A stretch of 64,000 nt of DNA. Origin: Sabellastarte sp. h YS-2021 (Eukaryota > Annelida > Polychaeta > Sabellida > Sabellidae). Below are positions 63,962-64,000 of this stretch, one piece after another. Both the position numbers and the translations under genes were made by a program. The stretch spans positions 45,947,293-46,011,292 of the forward strand of contig OZ024927.1 in the NCBI GenBank assembly GCA_964017235.1, read 5' to 3'. Each line of letters begins with the position of its first letter. The first letter of the stretch is position 1. The notes under the pieces were generated by a model, which saw nothing but the letters and a program-made list of their open reading frames with translations, did not search any database and had not been told where the DNA came from.

Positions 63962-64000
63962 TAATATATAGAAATATTCTCAATATGTGAGATGACCTTC

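Noticed and set aside
63653-63964. 103-codon open frame with many Cys and Phe
   Set aside because: It lies wholly inside the MITE at 63582-63961 and reads out through its TIR.

Overview
The window looks like repeat-rich nuclear DNA from a marine invertebrate, most likely a mollusc and perhaps a bivalve. The reasons are one intron-containing animal gene (ISCU), three families of DIRS-type tyrosine-recombinase retrotransposons, a CR1/L2-like LINE, tRNA-derived SINEs, and many short Helentron/pearl-like elements that carry tandem-repeat cores. The taxon is inferred from this mix; no species-specific sequence was recognised. There is no sign of bacterial operons, CRISPR or rRNA.

Layout, left: 1-4.7 kb holds tandem arrays (A, C and B, units about 145-157 bp) and old element ends. 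From 4.7 to 18 kb a single tract of array A is split by two nearly full-length DIRS elements (copy 1, family I, 4703-11057; copy 2, family II, 11659-17912). Each has terminal inverted repeats and a palindromic internal complementary region (ICR) at its right end. From 18.7 to 25.7 kb array E holds a third DIRS copy (family I), itself split by a 5'-truncated LINE (19946-21945). From 26.5 to 34.4 kb three minus-strand DIRS remnants follow one another (families III, II, I).

Middle: ISCU, the mitochondrial Fe-S cluster scaffold, lies on the minus strand with four recognisable coding exons between 36482 and 39174. The first exon (start codon and targeting peptide) was not found. Its largest intron is filled with repeats. 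A tRNA-derived SINE with a 15-bp target duplication sits at 40373-40611. A large array of about 17 units (array B) fills 41.7-44.3 kb and abuts a very young array (K).

Right: 44.9-64 kb is a mosaic of tandem arrays (M, R, D, A, C, E), two copies of a second SINE (one containing a TA-flanked MITE), fold-back elements, a 1.06-kb TIR element with an 8-bp target duplication, and two large non-autonomous elements with a defined terminal grammar: a 5' palindrome, a tandem core, then a single 3' copy of the second palindrome arm followed by a small hairpin.

How it fits together: apart from ISCU, nothing here looks like a host gene. The strongest unexplained signals are (i) a shared core word in otherwise different tandem-repeat families whose units are all about 115-160 bp long, (ii) a repeated end structure in three short-element families, and (iii) DIRS elements placed inside satellite arrays without target duplications. 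All DIRS copies are treated as fossils.
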